Shown in pieces: positions 23,001 to 34,465 of a DNA stretch of 64,000 nucleotides. The notes under the pieces are model-generated. The model saw only the letters and a list, made by a program, of their open reading frames with translations. It had not been told where the DNA came from and ran no database searches. This stretch comes from Ditylenchus dipsaci. Lineage: Eukaryota; Nematoda; Chromadorea; Rhabditida; Anguinidae. Position numbers and translations under genes: made by a program. Location of the stretch: positions 205,041 to 269,040 of the forward strand of contig SADC01000912.1 of NCBI GenBank assembly GCA_004194705.1. Direction: 5' to 3'. Position 1 is the stretch's first letter, and the number at the start of each line of letters is the position of its first letter.

Positions 23001-25468
23001 TCCGAAATTTCGTTCGCTACCGATGTTTACAAAAAAAATTTCACTCTCTAGTAAAGGCCCCCCGTCAATGACCTATATTTCAGCACAGAAAAATAATTGG
23101 CAAATCTTTTTTGCCTTTTCTTAGTTGGCATGAGTTTACCTAATTCCAGTTTTCAGATTTTGTTGGAGCAACTAAAAATTTCAAAATCGACCCTAATTTT
23201 TTGCGACTGTTTAGGGATGAAAAATAAACGCTCGGAGGCCTTTAATCAGGGCTCCGAATCGCCTTTTTTAAAAAGATTTGTCCTTTTTTGGCACCCCAAA
23301 TCTTTTTTTTTGAGAATTTAGTCAAAATCTTTTTTTTTCGCTTCAAAATGGCAACAAGCACTGGATAACATGACCCTTTTACTTCAAAATTACTCAAAAT
23401 GTCCCTTTTTTACCTAAATGTCCTTCTTTTTGAAATTTTTCATTCGGAGCCCTGCCTTTAATAGATGATATAGGGTTTATTGATGTTTGTTTTTCTTTCT
23501 TTTCTGTAGTTTCCGGAACAATTGAGAAAATAGACTGGATGTATGTTTTGTAAAATTGGTGCCAATTGTTCAGCAAAGCCAAATTCTTGAAATTGTATAT
23601 GAATTTTACTTTTGAAGCTGACTGGCCATTCATTGGGTGGAGCTCTGGCTTCTCTAGCTGCAGCACAAATTGTAGCAGATGGAAAATTTGACGTTTCTAA
23701 AATCAAGCTCTACACTTTTGGTCAACCAAGAACCGGAGACAATGATTTTGCTGATGCTTTTGATGCTCATGTTGGTTTTGTTGATATTTAAACATTGTAA
23801 AAAACCGTCACAGGTGATCACCGTATTTTTTCTAATTATAGAGCCACCTCTTATAGCAATTCGCCCCCCCCCCCCCTCCCAACCCCGACATTTGACTAAA
23901 ATTTCAAGTTCAGGCCATTTTGAAATGATTCTATGGTTTTTAGAGGTTTAACATATATGAGTGCATATGCACTGTTTAGAGAAAATACGGTGCTTTTTTT
24001 TAAAATTATTTTAAAGTATACAGTCTGACCTCAATAATATGATACCCTGGTGCGGTCCTGAAGGGTGTTTTGTTATCGAGGTTCTTGCAACTACCGTATT
24101 TACTCTAATAACCCCACCCCCCCCCCCCTCCTAGAGGGAGGGGGGGATTACCATGGGCTTAGCCAGGGAAGGGGCTGAGGGGGCTATAGCCCCCCCCCCG
24201 TCAGATTTTTTGAAAAAAAATTGTTAATTAAAAACACTATAAAACTCGAAAACGGTGTAGGGAAAATGACCTCTCGGGATGCTTTAGATCCCCTCCCCGT
24301 CAGATTTTTCTGGCTACGCCTCTGGGGGTACTATTAAAAGGGGGGCTACAATTAGAGGGAACGGGGCTATATTAGAGTGAATACGGCAACAGGAAGCAAC
24401 CAAACTGATAACTTAAAGAAAGATTGAGATTTTGTTTTTTGTGTATTACTACATTACTACATGACTTATGTCTGAATCTGTACTCACGGCTCGATGTCCT
24501 TATTAAAAAGAGGAGAAAGCCTTCATCAAAAGTGCCGAAAACCATGATACGGGTATCATGGTTTGGCTAGAGTATAGAATCTTTTTCCTTATCCGACAGC
24601 CAAACTTAATTTTTCCCCAAGGAGAAACCACCAGGAATATCGTGATTCTTAACCTCGAAATGGTCAGAAAAACACTTGGTTTTCAAAAAAATCGAAAAAT
24701 TATTTTGCATATCCTTGGTCCCCCAGGAAAAAAATTAATAGTATCAATGAAAAATTCTGTTTTAGTTTGACGCCAAAAATTTTCAAGTAAATTTTAGGGT
24801 AAAAACTATATAAATGGCTTTTTTAAATAACGAAAAACTCCTAGTTAAAAATGCATAGTGCCTCTTTTTGCCATGACAACGTTATAAATTATGGAAAAAA
24901 TATTCTGGTGAAATAATCGGTAAATGCTCTAGCAAAACCATGATAACCGTATCATGGTTTTTCGGCACTTTTGATAAATAATGACATGGAGCCATGAGCA
25001 CAGATTTGAACATAACTCAGGTAGTATAGTAGAAATACACAAAAAACTATATCTCTATGTTTCCTAAAATTTTCAGTTTGGGTACTTCCTCTGTTAGTTA
25101 AGCACATTACTGTCATTAAAATATTTTTTAGCTACCTGAAAATACCACTTTTCGAATCACTCATGCAAGAGACCCAGTTCCACACATGCCACCTCACAGT
25201 TACAACTATACTCACAACAGGGTTGAAATATTGTTGCAGAACATATCTTTATGACCAATTTTTGATTAAGGCAGAAGCTTTTTACTTCAACAACATGAGT
25301 CCTAACAAGACTTACACATTGTGTGCGGATGAACAAGAGAGCAAGAACTGCAGCGCTAAAATTAAATATGTGTTCTCTGTGCCTGACCACCTCTACTACT
25401 TCACCATAAATGTTTCTAACTTTGGCAAAACTGGCTGTAAAAGCAATAAAAAGCAAAGAAGAAAGTAG
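20038..25468 (+). CDS. Secreted class 3 lipase, gene 1 (one frame break)
   Basis: Alpha/beta-hydrolase lipase, predicted to be secreted and probably intestinal. Exons by homology to gene 2: 20038-20459, 21998-22211, 22266-22348, 23618-23770, 25132-25221, 25271-25468; exons 2, 3 and 4 equal those of gene 2 in length (214, 83, 153 nt). The signal peptide ends about FANP. The nucleophile elbow is GHSLGGAL at the start of exon 4, the catalytic Asp is in ARDPVP (exon 5), and the His is in DHLYYF (exon 6), so the triad is intact. Exon 1 shifts frame after LVEGRG near 20227; one more base there restores the frame that matches the paralogue through NVAV. It is either a young pseudogene or an intact gene with a sequencing slip. 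Introns 1 and 4 are swollen by MITEs. Confidence 0.85.
20606..21379. mobile_element. MITE family A with a second element nested inside
   Basis: Outer ends TACCGTATATCTTCT and AGAAGATATACGGTA, in intron 1 of lipase gene 1. Inside, GGGCGTT/ATTAGAAGGTGG is repeated three times near 20665-20710 and once near 21340. A 37-codon acidic ORF (20761-20874) precedes the inner element at 20893-21302. Confidence 0.75.
20893..21302. mobile_element. Inner element rich in CTCCGGAGAATTC palindromes
   Basis: Ends GTTGTGGAATTCTCCGGAG and the complement near 21275-21300 (GAGAATTCTCCATTCCACAA). The left 100 bp is a cluster of GGAGAATTCTCC-type palindromes. Confidence 0.7.
21655..21868. mobile_element. Small MITE with CCCCAAGTGCACCC ends
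   Basis: Ends ACCCCAAGTGCACCCTCCC and GGGGGTGCACTTGGGGT. The interior has a GGCTTAGG/CCTTAGG stretch. Also in intron 1 of lipase gene 1. Confidence 0.75.
23251..23457. repeat. Dispersed repeat family H
   Basis: AAAAAGATTTGTCCTTTTTT, CGCTTCAAAATGGCAA, AGCACTGGATAA and final GGAGCCCTGCC, in intron 3 of lipase gene 1. It follows a cut-off family A interior at about 23160-23245. Confidence 0.75.
23820..23991. mobile_element. Short MITE family A copy
   Basis: CCGTATTTTTTCTAATTATA at the left, AGAGAAAATACGG at the right, with a poly-C run near 23866. In intron 4 of lipase gene 1. Confidence 0.65.
24018..24091. mobile_element. Family B left-end fragment
   Basis: TACAGTCTGACCTCAATAAT followed by GTTATCGAGGTTC. 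Cut by the adjacent family A copy. Confidence 0.5.
24092..24387. mobile_element. MITE family A with poly-C/G centre
   Basis: Ends TACCGTATTTACTCTAATAA and ATTAGAGTGAATACGG. The interior is dominated by C and G runs with two CCGTCAGATTTTT phrases. Confidence 0.7.
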
Positions 25469-25492
25469 TCTTTGTTTTGACAGTTGTAACAC

Positions 25493-25740
25493 TACCGTAT
25501 AACCTCTAATAGACGGGCATGCCCTTCTATTTTTCAACCCCTAAAAAATAGAAAAAAAAATATTTTGATTTTGAGATTCTTGGGTACTCAAAAAAATCTA
25601 AAAAGCGGAATCAACTAAGATCGAGGTGATCAAGAAAACGCAAAAAACAGATTTGCAAAAAAAATTTTTTGTGCTGAGATATAGGTCCTTGAGGGTGCCC
25701 GTCTATTAGAGGGTGCCCGTCTAATAGAGGTTATACGGTA
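25493..25740. mobile_element. MITE family A
   Basis: Ends TACCGTATAACCTCTAATAG and CTAATAGAGGTTATACGGTA with the complete family interior. It begins 24 bp after the stop codon of lipase gene 1, so it may contribute to that gene's 3'UTR. Confidence 0.85.
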
Positions 25741-25982
25741 TATGCTTACCGTATTTTCTCTAACTAATTTATGCTTTCCTATTGAATAAAATCAGATGTA
25801 CTAGGCTTTCTATTAGTGGTGACAATTTTTTTGAATGTGGTAAAATACAGTCGAGTCTTGATATAAGATAACTTCCATATAAGTTACGCCTGGGTCAGTT
25901 TTTATTAATAAATTGGCGTTTGTCGCATTGACCAGACTTTACTTATAGAAAATTCGAAAGTAGAATGATGACATAATTGCAG

Positions 25983-26600
25983 AGCTGCCATATGTCCTTT
26001 TTAAAAAGATTTGTCCTTTTTGGGACCCCAAATATTTTTTTTATTTTGGAAGTTTCAGTCAAAATCTTTTCTTTTTCGCTTCAAAATAGCAATGGCTGTA
26101 ACTATAGTCGTGTTGAGGGCGCAACATTTTAGAGGTCAACATTTTCGAAAAATTCAAAAATATCGATTTTTCGTGAAAAAGTACCAAGTCTGATATTTTT
26201 AAACCCCCATCAACTTTTTGAGCTCTACAAGATGGCTTTAACAGAAATTTGAAATTGTGTTTCTACAAAATTTTGGCAAATATTGATCCCTATGTTGACC
26301 CTAGTTGACCCCTCAGCATTTTTTAACCACCGGTTTTTCATACGTCAAATTTTCATAAATAACTTGGAAAAGCTGCTTATATTTTCGTGTAGAGCTCAGA
26401 AAGTTGCCTGAGGGTCATAAATATCAAAATAAAAAAATATTGAAAAAAATATAAATATTTTTTGAATTAAAAAAATGTTGACCCTAAATGTTGACCCCGA
26501 CTATTAAGCACTAGATAAAATGCAGTTTTTTCTTCAAATTCCTGTTTTTCGGTCGGGGCCTTTTTTGTCCTTTTTTAAATTTTGAGATGGCAGCCATGCA
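25983..26600. repeat. Family H repeat split by a nested element
   Basis: Left half 25983-26095 (AAAAAGATTTGTCC, CGCTTCAAAATAGCAA) and right half from about 26508 (AGCACTAGATAAAATG). Between them, about 26105-26505, is an insert with imperfect inverted ends (ATAGTCG...GGTCAAC) containing several TTGACCC phrases. Confidence 0.65.
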
Positions 26601-26917
26601 TAATGGTCAAAAACTATGTGATGTTCCCTTGTTAGGGTGCTAGCGGGAATGGAAATTACTTTTGAAACTTTCTTGTTCCTTTCTCGTTCATCGCAAAATT
26701 CAGACAAAGGCTTCTATTAGCACATACCGGCTTTTAAGTGTTAAGCTTCAAAACTTGATATTTAAAACAGTGAAAAATATCAAAGTTGCTGTTTGCAAAA
26801 TAAATATATTTGATAAGTGAGCTACAAATATGGTCAAAGAAAATACGAAAAAAACCTCGTAAAAGTAAAAAAACGATGAAAGTGAAATGATGAATATGAA
26901 ATACATTGTCGTCAAAC

Positions 26918-26940
26918 CTTATCAGTAAACAACTATAAAA
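26918..26940 (+). promoter_or_regulatory. GATA site and TATA-like box of lipase gene 2
   Basis: CTTATCAGTA (reverse ACTGATAAG) at 26918-26927 and CTATAAAA at 26933-26940, 43-65 bp before the ATG. The same arrangement precedes the lipase pseudogene at 35100. In nematodes TGATAA sites of this kind are bound by intestinal GATA factors such as ELT-2. Confidence 0.7.
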
Positions 26941-26982
26941 CAACCATGAACACTTCGGTTAATTAGTTTGAGGCTAACAATC

Positions 26983-29269
26983 ATGTCATTTAGATTTCTC
27001 TTGTTGTTTTCATTTCATTTGCTTCTGAGCCACGTGTCTGCAAATCCTCTTTTAAAACCCCTAAATCAACCTAAGCTACTGCAAATTCATGGAAAACCTG
27101 TAAAAGTTGACTCTTCTGTGCCTATTACCTGGAAAACTTTTGGCGACACTTCTATTGAATATGGATTGGTTGAAGAAAATAGTGATGGATCCGATTATGA
27201 AGCCAAAGTTACTGAAGGCGACCTTTCCAATCATGCAACAATCTCGTTGCAAAAATCGACCATCTCAAAAAGCACAAATGAAAAGCAGAGTATTAAGAAT
27301 AGCTCATATGTCGATGAATTTGCACGTTACACAATGTTGCCTTTGGCCGCTGCTGCCTACAATGATCGGCCACAAATATGCCTTAATAACACTTTTTCCA
27401 ATGTTACTGTGAGTTTTTTAAACTATTGAAGTTCCTAAAATTGACATTGATTTTTTTTAAAAACAACAGGGGGGACCAAGGCAATAATTCGTACCGATTT
27501 GAGTTCAGCATGTGGTTTCGCAGGATACATGAAAAAGTCGGATAAGAAATTTTGACGCTGCTGGAATATACCCCCACTCTAATAATTTTTTATGGATAAC
27601 TAAAGCCACCATTTTGATTTTTTTTTGAAAAAGATGATATTAGTACTGATGGCCAGGCCCTAAACTTCATACCTGAATGGCTAGGCCCATACCCAAAAGG
27701 CCAAATAATTCGGGGTGGAGGTTTATATTCCGATAGCAGTAATTTGGTTTTAGTTTTTCAAAAGCGTGAACATAACATGCGATGTTTACGGCAAAGATGA
27801 TATTTGTGCTGGTTTTACTGCTGTATCTCACCCTGACAAAGCCATTATTGTTTCTTTTCGGGGAACTAATACCTTTTCTCAGCTATCAGTTGAGATTAGC
27901 CAGACTGCTCTTAAAAAGCAAATGGATTCTCCGATTGGAGGAAAAGTTGGCTACTATTTTGCAGATGGTATGGTTCCTTCGATGTTATATTACATTTTGA
28001 ATTTTATTTCAGTCTTTCAAAAACTTTGGTTCAACAATAGCATGGGGCAAGATTTGGAAAGTTTGCAAAAGGCATATCCTAACTATGATTTGTGGGTAAG
28101 CTAAATTATTTTTTAAATGAGTATCTTTTTAATTACTTTTAAAGATGACTGGCCATTCTTTGGGTGGAGCTCTGGCTTCTCTAGCTGCAGCCCAAATTGT
28201 GGCAGATGGAAAATTTGACGTTTCTAAAATCAAGCTCTACACTTTTGGTCAACCAAGAACTGGGGATGCTGATTATGCTAATGCTCTTGATGCTCATGTG
28301 AGCTTTTGAAATTAAAAAAATACTTAAGCACTTTTAAAAAGATAGCTTGAAATAGATGCGAAGCCTGTTTTTTAGGGTTACCGTATTCCCTCTTATTAAC
28401 GCGCCCTCTAATAAACGCGCCCCCTGACTTCGAGGGTTTGTATCTTGAAGTAGAAATTTTTTTCGATCTGTTCTTTTTTGCATTTTCTCAGCTGCCGCGA
28501 GCACTACCGATCCTGCTTCTTGGATTTCGGATTTTTGCCTAAAAATATCGAGATCGATATCAAATTTTTCGGATTTTCGGGATCCGAAAAAATGCGCCGG
28601 CACGTTAATTAGAAGAAATACGGTACTTATGGATAACTAACCATGTCTTTTTAATTTAAAAAAAACGAACTTTGCAAAATAAGCCTTCAAATCAGGATTG
28701 TCTAAGTGTTAAAAGAGACATAACAAGACATAACTGTCTAAATTGTCTAACTTTTTTTGACAAAAAGGAAACATTTATATTTTACAACAAAAATGTGGTT
28801 TTGAAATTCAAATATAACAAATTTGTGATATTCAAACGAAAAACATAAAAATATGATTTTCGGTCAGGATTTGGATTTCATACCCTTTTTCATACATATA
28901 ATATAACCTTTTTCAGCTATTGGCTGAAAACACTTATCGTATAACTCATTCAAGAGACCCCGTAGTACACTTACCTCCTCACAAATACTACAACTTCACC
29001 CACAACAAAGTAGATTATAATATTTAAAAAGTGTTTTGAAAAGTGTTTTTCAGGCAGAAGTGTGGTACTCCAATGATATGACTGTCAACAAAACCTACTC
29101 TCTGTGTACTGAGCACCAAGAAAGCCGAAATTGCAGTGCCCAGATTTCTTATGTCTTTTTCCGAAACGATCACTTGTACTACTTCAACAAACATGTCTCT
29201 AATTACGGCAAAGCTGACTGTGTGACTGTTGAAAAGAAAAAGGATAGCTGGTGGTCTTGGTTTGGATAA
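26983..29269 (+). CDS. Secreted class 3 lipase, gene 2 (intact)
   Basis: Predicted secreted triacylglycerol-type lipase of the nematode class 3 family. Exons 26983-27408, 27754-27967, 28013-28095, 28145-28297, 28917-29009 and 29054-29269 join in frame to 394 residues. The N-terminal hydrophobic stretch FRFLLLFSFHLLLSHVSA is a signal peptide. Exon 2 holds AIIVSFRGT, the oxyanion-hole region of the fold. Exon 4 opens with [15 protein letters not shown], the nucleophile elbow; SRDPVVHLPPH carries the Asp and NDHLYYF the His. Several N-glycosylation sequons and paired cysteines near the C-terminus fit a secreted enzyme. The exon starting after TTTTAG at 27753 shows the same phase as gene 1. AATAAAG follows the stop near 29288. 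Tandem with gene 1, 1.5 kb apart, and clearly a duplicate. Confidence 0.95.
27549..27732. mobile_element. Small MITE with CTGGAATATACCCCC ends (intron 1 of lipase 2)
   Basis: GCTGGAATATACCCCCAC with CTAATAATTTTT at the left, and the complement GGGGTGGAGGTTTATATTCC at the right. Relatives are at 39.89-40.11 and 58.90-58.98 kb. Confidence 0.6.
28379..28624. mobile_element. MITE family A, reversed interior
   Basis: Ends TACCGTATTCCCTCTTATTA and TTAGAAGAAATACGGTA, with the family interior in reverse orientation. In intron 4 of lipase gene 2. Confidence 0.8.
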
Positions 29270-29770
29270 TTGTAAAATTAGCAGACAAATAAAGATTCAA
29301 TGTTGAAAATCCAAAATAAGAAAAAAACGCACACTGAAAAAACGCATTCTTCAGTGTTTAAATAATTCTGGTTAATAAGCAAAAATATTTAAAGTATAGT
29401 ACTGTCAGAAGTCGAGTTGCTAATTTTCACCAAAGCCAGCCATCAAAGTTAACTATATCTTATGCTGTTCTTTCGAAAATTTGATTAGTTATGTACAATG
29501 TTTCAAAGCTTCTGAGCTCTTTCCTACAACCATATCCTTAGTAAATGGTAGTTTACGCTACTTTCCTGTTATCGCGACCTCACTCTAAATAAGTTCTTTA
29601 AATTCATTGTTTCTTGGTCGAACCATTGCGGTGATCATGGTCAACATGATTATAATCACCTTGACCACCATCACTATGATCACTTTCATAATGAGGTGCT
29701 TCGGATAACCGATAAGAACTATTAAAACCAGCAGTTTCTGCTAAGGTCCCGATAACAGGAAAGAAACAAA
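29270..29770. other. Intergenic with a small inverted repeat
   Basis: TTTCCTGTTATCGCGACC near 29571 and GGTCCCGATAACAGGAAAG near 29745 form inverted ends around a GATCATGGTCAACATGAT-rich core. A similar core is at 38.27-38.32 kb. No gene. Confidence 0.5.
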
Positions 29771-29772
29771 AT

Positions 29773-30051
29773 TTGGCCCTATACTAGAAGCTGGTGCGTC
29801 TTTTGCTTTGGCCCCCCTGCTATTTTTTTTCTTCATTTTTTGCCTTGGTCTTCCCTGTTGTTTTTACCAAATTTTTATTTTAAAATTTCACGTTCAACAA
29901 CAAAAAATGTTCACGAACCACATTCAACATAATAGATTGAACCAAATTGAAAGTGATGTTACAAACAAGAGGGGGACCAAGTCAAAAATTGCACAAAAAG
30001 AACAGGGAGACCAAGTCAAAAAACGCATGCGATTCTAGTATAGAGCCAAAA
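29773..30051. mobile_element. MITE with GGCCCTATACTAGAA ends
   Basis: Left TTTGGCCCTATACTAGAAGC and right GATTCTAGTATAGAGCCAAA are inverted. It contains CTTTGGCCCCCCTGC and GGGGGACCAAG. A relative with TTTGGCTCTATATG ends is at 32.06-32.44 kb. Confidence 0.7.
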
Positions 30052-30709
30052 ATTTCAAGAAAATAGCCTTACTGGTACCAAAGGCCGGTAAGCAGTTTTA
30101 AAAGTAGTTAAGATGATACTTATTGGGCTGCCGCCAACACCCCCCCCCCTACCGCTCCCCAGTAGCGCTGAGAAGATTTCATCTATAAAGTAGTCTTTAA
30201 AATACATATTTGTAGTATTTTCAAGACTACATGCTAGCTATAGTACTACTCTTACAAGTACCTCTAGATTTCGACACCAGTTAGACCAATACTCAAGCCC
30301 GAGGTCAGTTAGTCGTTTTAAGACCATATCCCAATACTACTAGTTTACTAAAGGCTACTGGATGCCAGCCCAGCAATTTTCACAATTATTATATTGTTAT
30401 ACTAACAAAGTATTGCCTTTTTCACCGATATTTCCAAACAAGTACTTTTAGCGAAACTGTATAAACGTAAAATTTCAATTAAACAAATAGAGGAAAAATA
30501 CGAAATATTTTGTTAACTTTTCGATGCTACCGAAATAATAAAATAAAAAAAGACGAACAAATACAAAAAATATTTTTTGGTTATCAATATTTTAAATGTT
30601 AAACTTCAAGTTTTTCAATAAATTTATTAAAATAAAAAGTGTTCGACATAAAATTAACTGACTTGAGTCAAAAAATTTTTAAATAAAATATTTTAGTTTT
30701 TTACAAAAA

Positions 30710-33700
30710 CTAAAAGTCAACTTGTATTTGTTTTGAATTGGAAAAAGCAAAAATTTTCTCGTTCACATTGTAGGTAAAGCAATGATTGTTTAGAAATTGT
30801 TTTCCCAAGAACAAATAACCACTGAAATCAAATGAAGATATTGTTGCCAAATAGCATGTGTCATAGTAATGCTGAAATATTTGGATCAAGTGTAGTATAC
30901 ACCCTTCAGTCAAATTAGCTTGGGGACCAAGGCATAATTTTTAAAATTATTTTATTTTAAAAAAAGTTGCCTTGGTCCCCAAGCTAATTTGACTGAAGGG
31001 TGTATACTACACTTGAGTGAAGGGTGTATAGTAAAACTTAGCCAAATATTTTAATCAATTAGATCATTAGCGGAAAACAACTTACATCATATTAATATAG
31101 TCAGCTCCAGTCATGACCACCGAAGTATTGCCGTTTTCCCCAATATTTAGAGTTACTTTAGAAAGATATATAGCAGAGCAATCAACATGGTAATTACAGG
31201 TTGTGGAATTGTGAACAGCTCCAGTTGCATTAATGAGAATATTTTGAAAGTCTAAATCACAGTAAATGTAATCTGAATCAGGAGATAACATAGCAACAAG
31301 ATCTATTTTGACAGAATCTTCAGCATTAGCAAAAGCTGATTTTAAGTAAAATCGGTAAGTAAAGCTGTCAGGATCATCTGGAAGACCATCGTTGAGTAGT
31401 GGAACATAGCCGGAATTATCTTCACAATAAACGCTCTTTTCAGAACCGAATGTGAACTGTGCAGTGCCATTATCAAATCTTGTTCTGAATTTTAATTATG
31501 CAGTATGAATAAACGGCCATATTTTGATATACACCCCCAACTATGATTTAGACGCTTATAATTCTGTGCTTAAGAGCTTTTTAAATTTTTTGTTAACTGT
31601 ACGACTATTTTTCGCCCGAATTTTTTTCGCATATCTTTATATAGTATTTAGACTGGCGTCCGCCCTTCTTTTTGATCACTGCACCAGATATTATAGTGAC
31701 ATTTGAAATTTGACAAAAGGGACAAAACTTTTCGAAGTTCTCCAAGTTTTCCAAATGAATTCACAAGAAAGTCAAATAATGATCTCACATAGGTAATCCA
31801 GATAAACTTTATATACCAAAATTGAAACACAACAATGAATGGGTTATAATAAACGTTCAAAGAATGAGGGTTTTCAAATCCACCGAGAACTTACTGGTCA
31901 ACCGTTAATGCATATAAAGTACCTGTTCAGGAAATAGTAACAACAGGGCGCTCAAGTTCTCCAACAATCTGCTCAACAGCACTGGCTATATTATTTTCAG
32001 AAAGACATAAGTATAGGCCCAGTAACCTTTAAATTAATAAATTAAAAGAAAAAATTTTTAAAGTTTGGCTCTATATGTGTTCACGCGGAAGGGGAAAAAT
32101 GTGCCTTGGTCTGCTCGGTTCGAAAAAAAACCAATTTTCGACTTGGTTCCCCTAGCTGATTTTTTTACAAAAAATAATTCGTCAGTCGTACTCTTGATGC
32201 ATTTCTTGTTTTGGAAATTCACATTTACGAGACTACATTAAGATTAAATAGATTGTTAGGTGAGTCGTGGGTTTTCCTCTGCACGACCAAGACCAGCACA
32301 CTTTCCTTTGAAAATAATTCATATAGATAACCTAAATGCGTGAAAATTAAAAGTTTTTACGACTATTAAAAAATCAACAGGGGCTTCAAGGCATACTTTT
32401 TTCGGATGCCACACCAACGCACATAGAGCCCAAAAATTTACCCGTCTACTGGTAGATGCTTATACCAATATTCAACATCATCCAATATTCCAAAACTCAT
32501 GTTTGTTGACAAGCCGCTAATCTATATAAAAGAAACATCAGTTTTAAAAGACCTGAACATCTCGCTCACATTAACCAAATCGCTGCCTATGTAGCCAGTT
32601 CCACCAGTAATAAAATCGCCATCTTTTCTAACATACGTAGAAGAAGCGCTAAAAGCTTGAAACATTAAAAAATGTTGTGTGTTTCAAAAAGTTACAAGCA
32701 ACGTTTTTAATATTTTTTAGCAGAAGATATTTGTTGTCTATTCAAAAGTGTAAGTCTTGAGTGAGCTGCTAACTTTTTTTGACTTTTTGACTTTTTTACA
32801 TTGAAAGTCATGTAAAACTTCAATTTTCTTAGCAGATCATGTCCGTGGTGATTCTGACGCGTGTTAAAACATGCTTAAATATTTTTATCATTTTGAGCCT
32901 TCTTTTTCTTTCTTCGATTGGTGTTTCACATATTTATTAAACTCAAAAAATGATCATTGGATAATTAGGAAATTACAGTGTAATTCAATTCTGAATTTTT
33001 TATTGTTTTTATCTGTTTTATTGATTTTATCTGTATTTGACTCGCTGGTAGTTCGGTTACCGATCTTTTAACTTTAACTAGTAGTTAAATTGACGTCTAA
33101 AGATAATGTGAGCTACCTAGCCCTGAAAATGGTTAGAGAACTCATAATCTTCGGTGGTCCACGGCTAGAGAACTTATTCTCTTTAGTGGTACACGGCTAG
33201 AGAACTCATACTCTTCGGGACAGGGCTGCACTTGTGGTTTTACGGGTTAACAAATAATAATACTTTGGATCATAAGTCTTTTTTGCTGGAAGTGTCCCAA
33301 TGTTTGTTAAATTAGCCCTGGAGCCGTTCTGAGCCGATCAACTCTAAGTCTGCTAGAAAAAATGGATCAAATTCGACGGTGAAGTTTTGTGCTAAAACTT
33401 ATTATTAGATACTGTTTCAATAATAGAAAAAAAGTTACGTGGAGTGCCAACAGTAATATTTCCAATCCATGCGTATGTGAATTCAGTTAGATCGACAATG
33501 TGGGAGCCTTTTTAATAAATCGTTTCATTTTTTGCTTGTTGGCCAAGGCATTGGGATTGTGTTGCTTTAGAAAAGAATTAATGCGATGTTTTTTAGCATT
33601 GCTAGCTTGTGGCGAAAGTTGCACTTGATTAGCTGTAAATTGGTGGACTAGGCAATAGGTGTTAGCCACAAATAAAATTAAGCAAAACAATATTACAAGA

Positions 33701-33714
33701 CTCAGAGGTTTCAT
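30710..33714 (-). CDS. Pepsin-family (A1) homologue lacking both catalytic motifs, copy 1
   Basis: Secreted pepsin-fold protein. Minus-strand exons: 33714-33439, 33391-33244, 32648-32553, 32521-32442, 32026-31923, 31484-31086, 30871-30710, about 420 residues. Signal peptide PLSLVILFCLILFVANTYC, a basic propeptide-like stretch, then WIGNITVGTP and PQNFTVEFDP. Family landmarks follow: ASSTY, SFGILDD...PVDG, LLGLY, VEQIVGELERPVVT, QFTFG...GYVPLL, and C-terminal YLFLGKQFLNNHCF. The first active-site DTG is DPF, and the second DTG/DSG reads SPD within LSPDSDYIYC, so proteolysis is not expected. Frame slips by one base near 33500 (A-run) and near 33327, exon 5 ends with a small loss, and the last junction is unsettled. 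Minus-strand GATA and TATA sites support an expressed gut gene; a pseudogene is not excluded. Confidence 0.85.
30893..31016. repeat. Near-perfect 45-bp hairpin
   Basis: TGTATACACCCTTCAGTCAA with CTTGGGGACCAAGGCA, and its complement 50 bp later, with an AT-only loop. It lies in the last intron of the pepsin-like gene, directly before the last-exon acceptor. The arm's outer segment is partly duplicated at 31014-31035. Confidence 0.85.
32060..32450. mobile_element. MITE with TTTGGCTCTATA ends
   Basis: TTTGGCTCTATATGTGTTCA at left, CACATAGAGCCCAAA at right, with GCCTTGGTCTGC and GGGGCTTCAAGGCAT inside. It ends right at exon 4 of the pepsin-like gene, in the intron between exons 4 and 5. Confidence 0.65.
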
Positions 33715-33759
33715 TGTGCTAAAAAACTATTTAATAGACTGAATCAGAAATTGAACAGC

Positions 33760-33791
33760 TTTTTATATACACAAATTTACTTATCTGACTT
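33760..33791 (-). promoter_or_regulatory. GATA and TATA-like sites of pepsin-like copy 1
   Basis: On the minus strand, AGTCAGATAAG (33780-33790) precedes GTATATAAAA (33761-33770), 47-57 bp before the ATG at 33714. Same layout as the lipase genes. Confidence 0.6.
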
Positions 33792-34084
33792 CCGCCAAGT
33801 ATTAAAAACAGGACGTCAAATTTCCAGTGACCAAGCCTTTCGAACAAAATTTTTTGTTCGCTTTTTGTTTTTGTTTACATTTGCTCTTTTTAATTTCGAT
33901 AAGTACAGAAAAATAGAATGTTTGATTATTTTTAATTTAGTTATTTTCTTATTTATTTTTGACATTTTTTGAATATATTTTAGTTGACCAAGAAATACAA
34001 GTAAAAATCAAATGAATAAATAAATTTTTACGACTAACGTATTCTCTCTAATGCAGGGTGGAAAAGTTTTTTAAATTTTTTCCT

Positions 34085-34465
34085 AAGGCCTTGTTCACAA
34101 TGGTGGACTGTAAATTCAACAATCCTCACTCCGAAATGGCCATAACTATTTTAAATTTTCCAAAAATTATTGTTTCGCTGCTATTTTGTAACTGAGATGC
34201 AGGGTTACCAGATGAGCCATTAATGTAAATATTATGAGCTAAAAAATGTACAAAAAATCAAGAATCTTTATGTGAGTGAGGATTGTTGACTTTTTTACAA
34301 CATTTTTAAAATTCATATCTACTCGACCAATGGCCTATTTGGCAGCCCTGAATTTCAGCTACAAAATGGCACCAAAATAATAATTTTGAGAAACTCAAAA
34401 AAAGGTAATGATCATTTTTGAGTGAGGATTGTTGTATTTACAGTCCATGATTGTACGTGAGGCCG
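34085..34465. mobile_element. Fold-back element
   Basis: GGACTGTAAATTCAACAATC with CTCACTC near 34106-34132, and the complement GAGTGAGGATTGTTG...TACAGTCC near 34420-34446. Another GTGAGTGAGGATTGTTG lies in the loop (34273). Confidence 0.65.

Noticed and set aside
31648..31860. Minus-strand ORF between pepsin-like exons 5 and 6
   Set aside because: Exons 5 and 6 join in correct phase (AG|A) without it and match the family there, so it is intronic.
33110..33240. Extra exon of pepsin-like copy 1
   Set aside because: The sequence is a copy of the AAGAGTATGAGTTCTCT repeat also seen at 7.95 kb.
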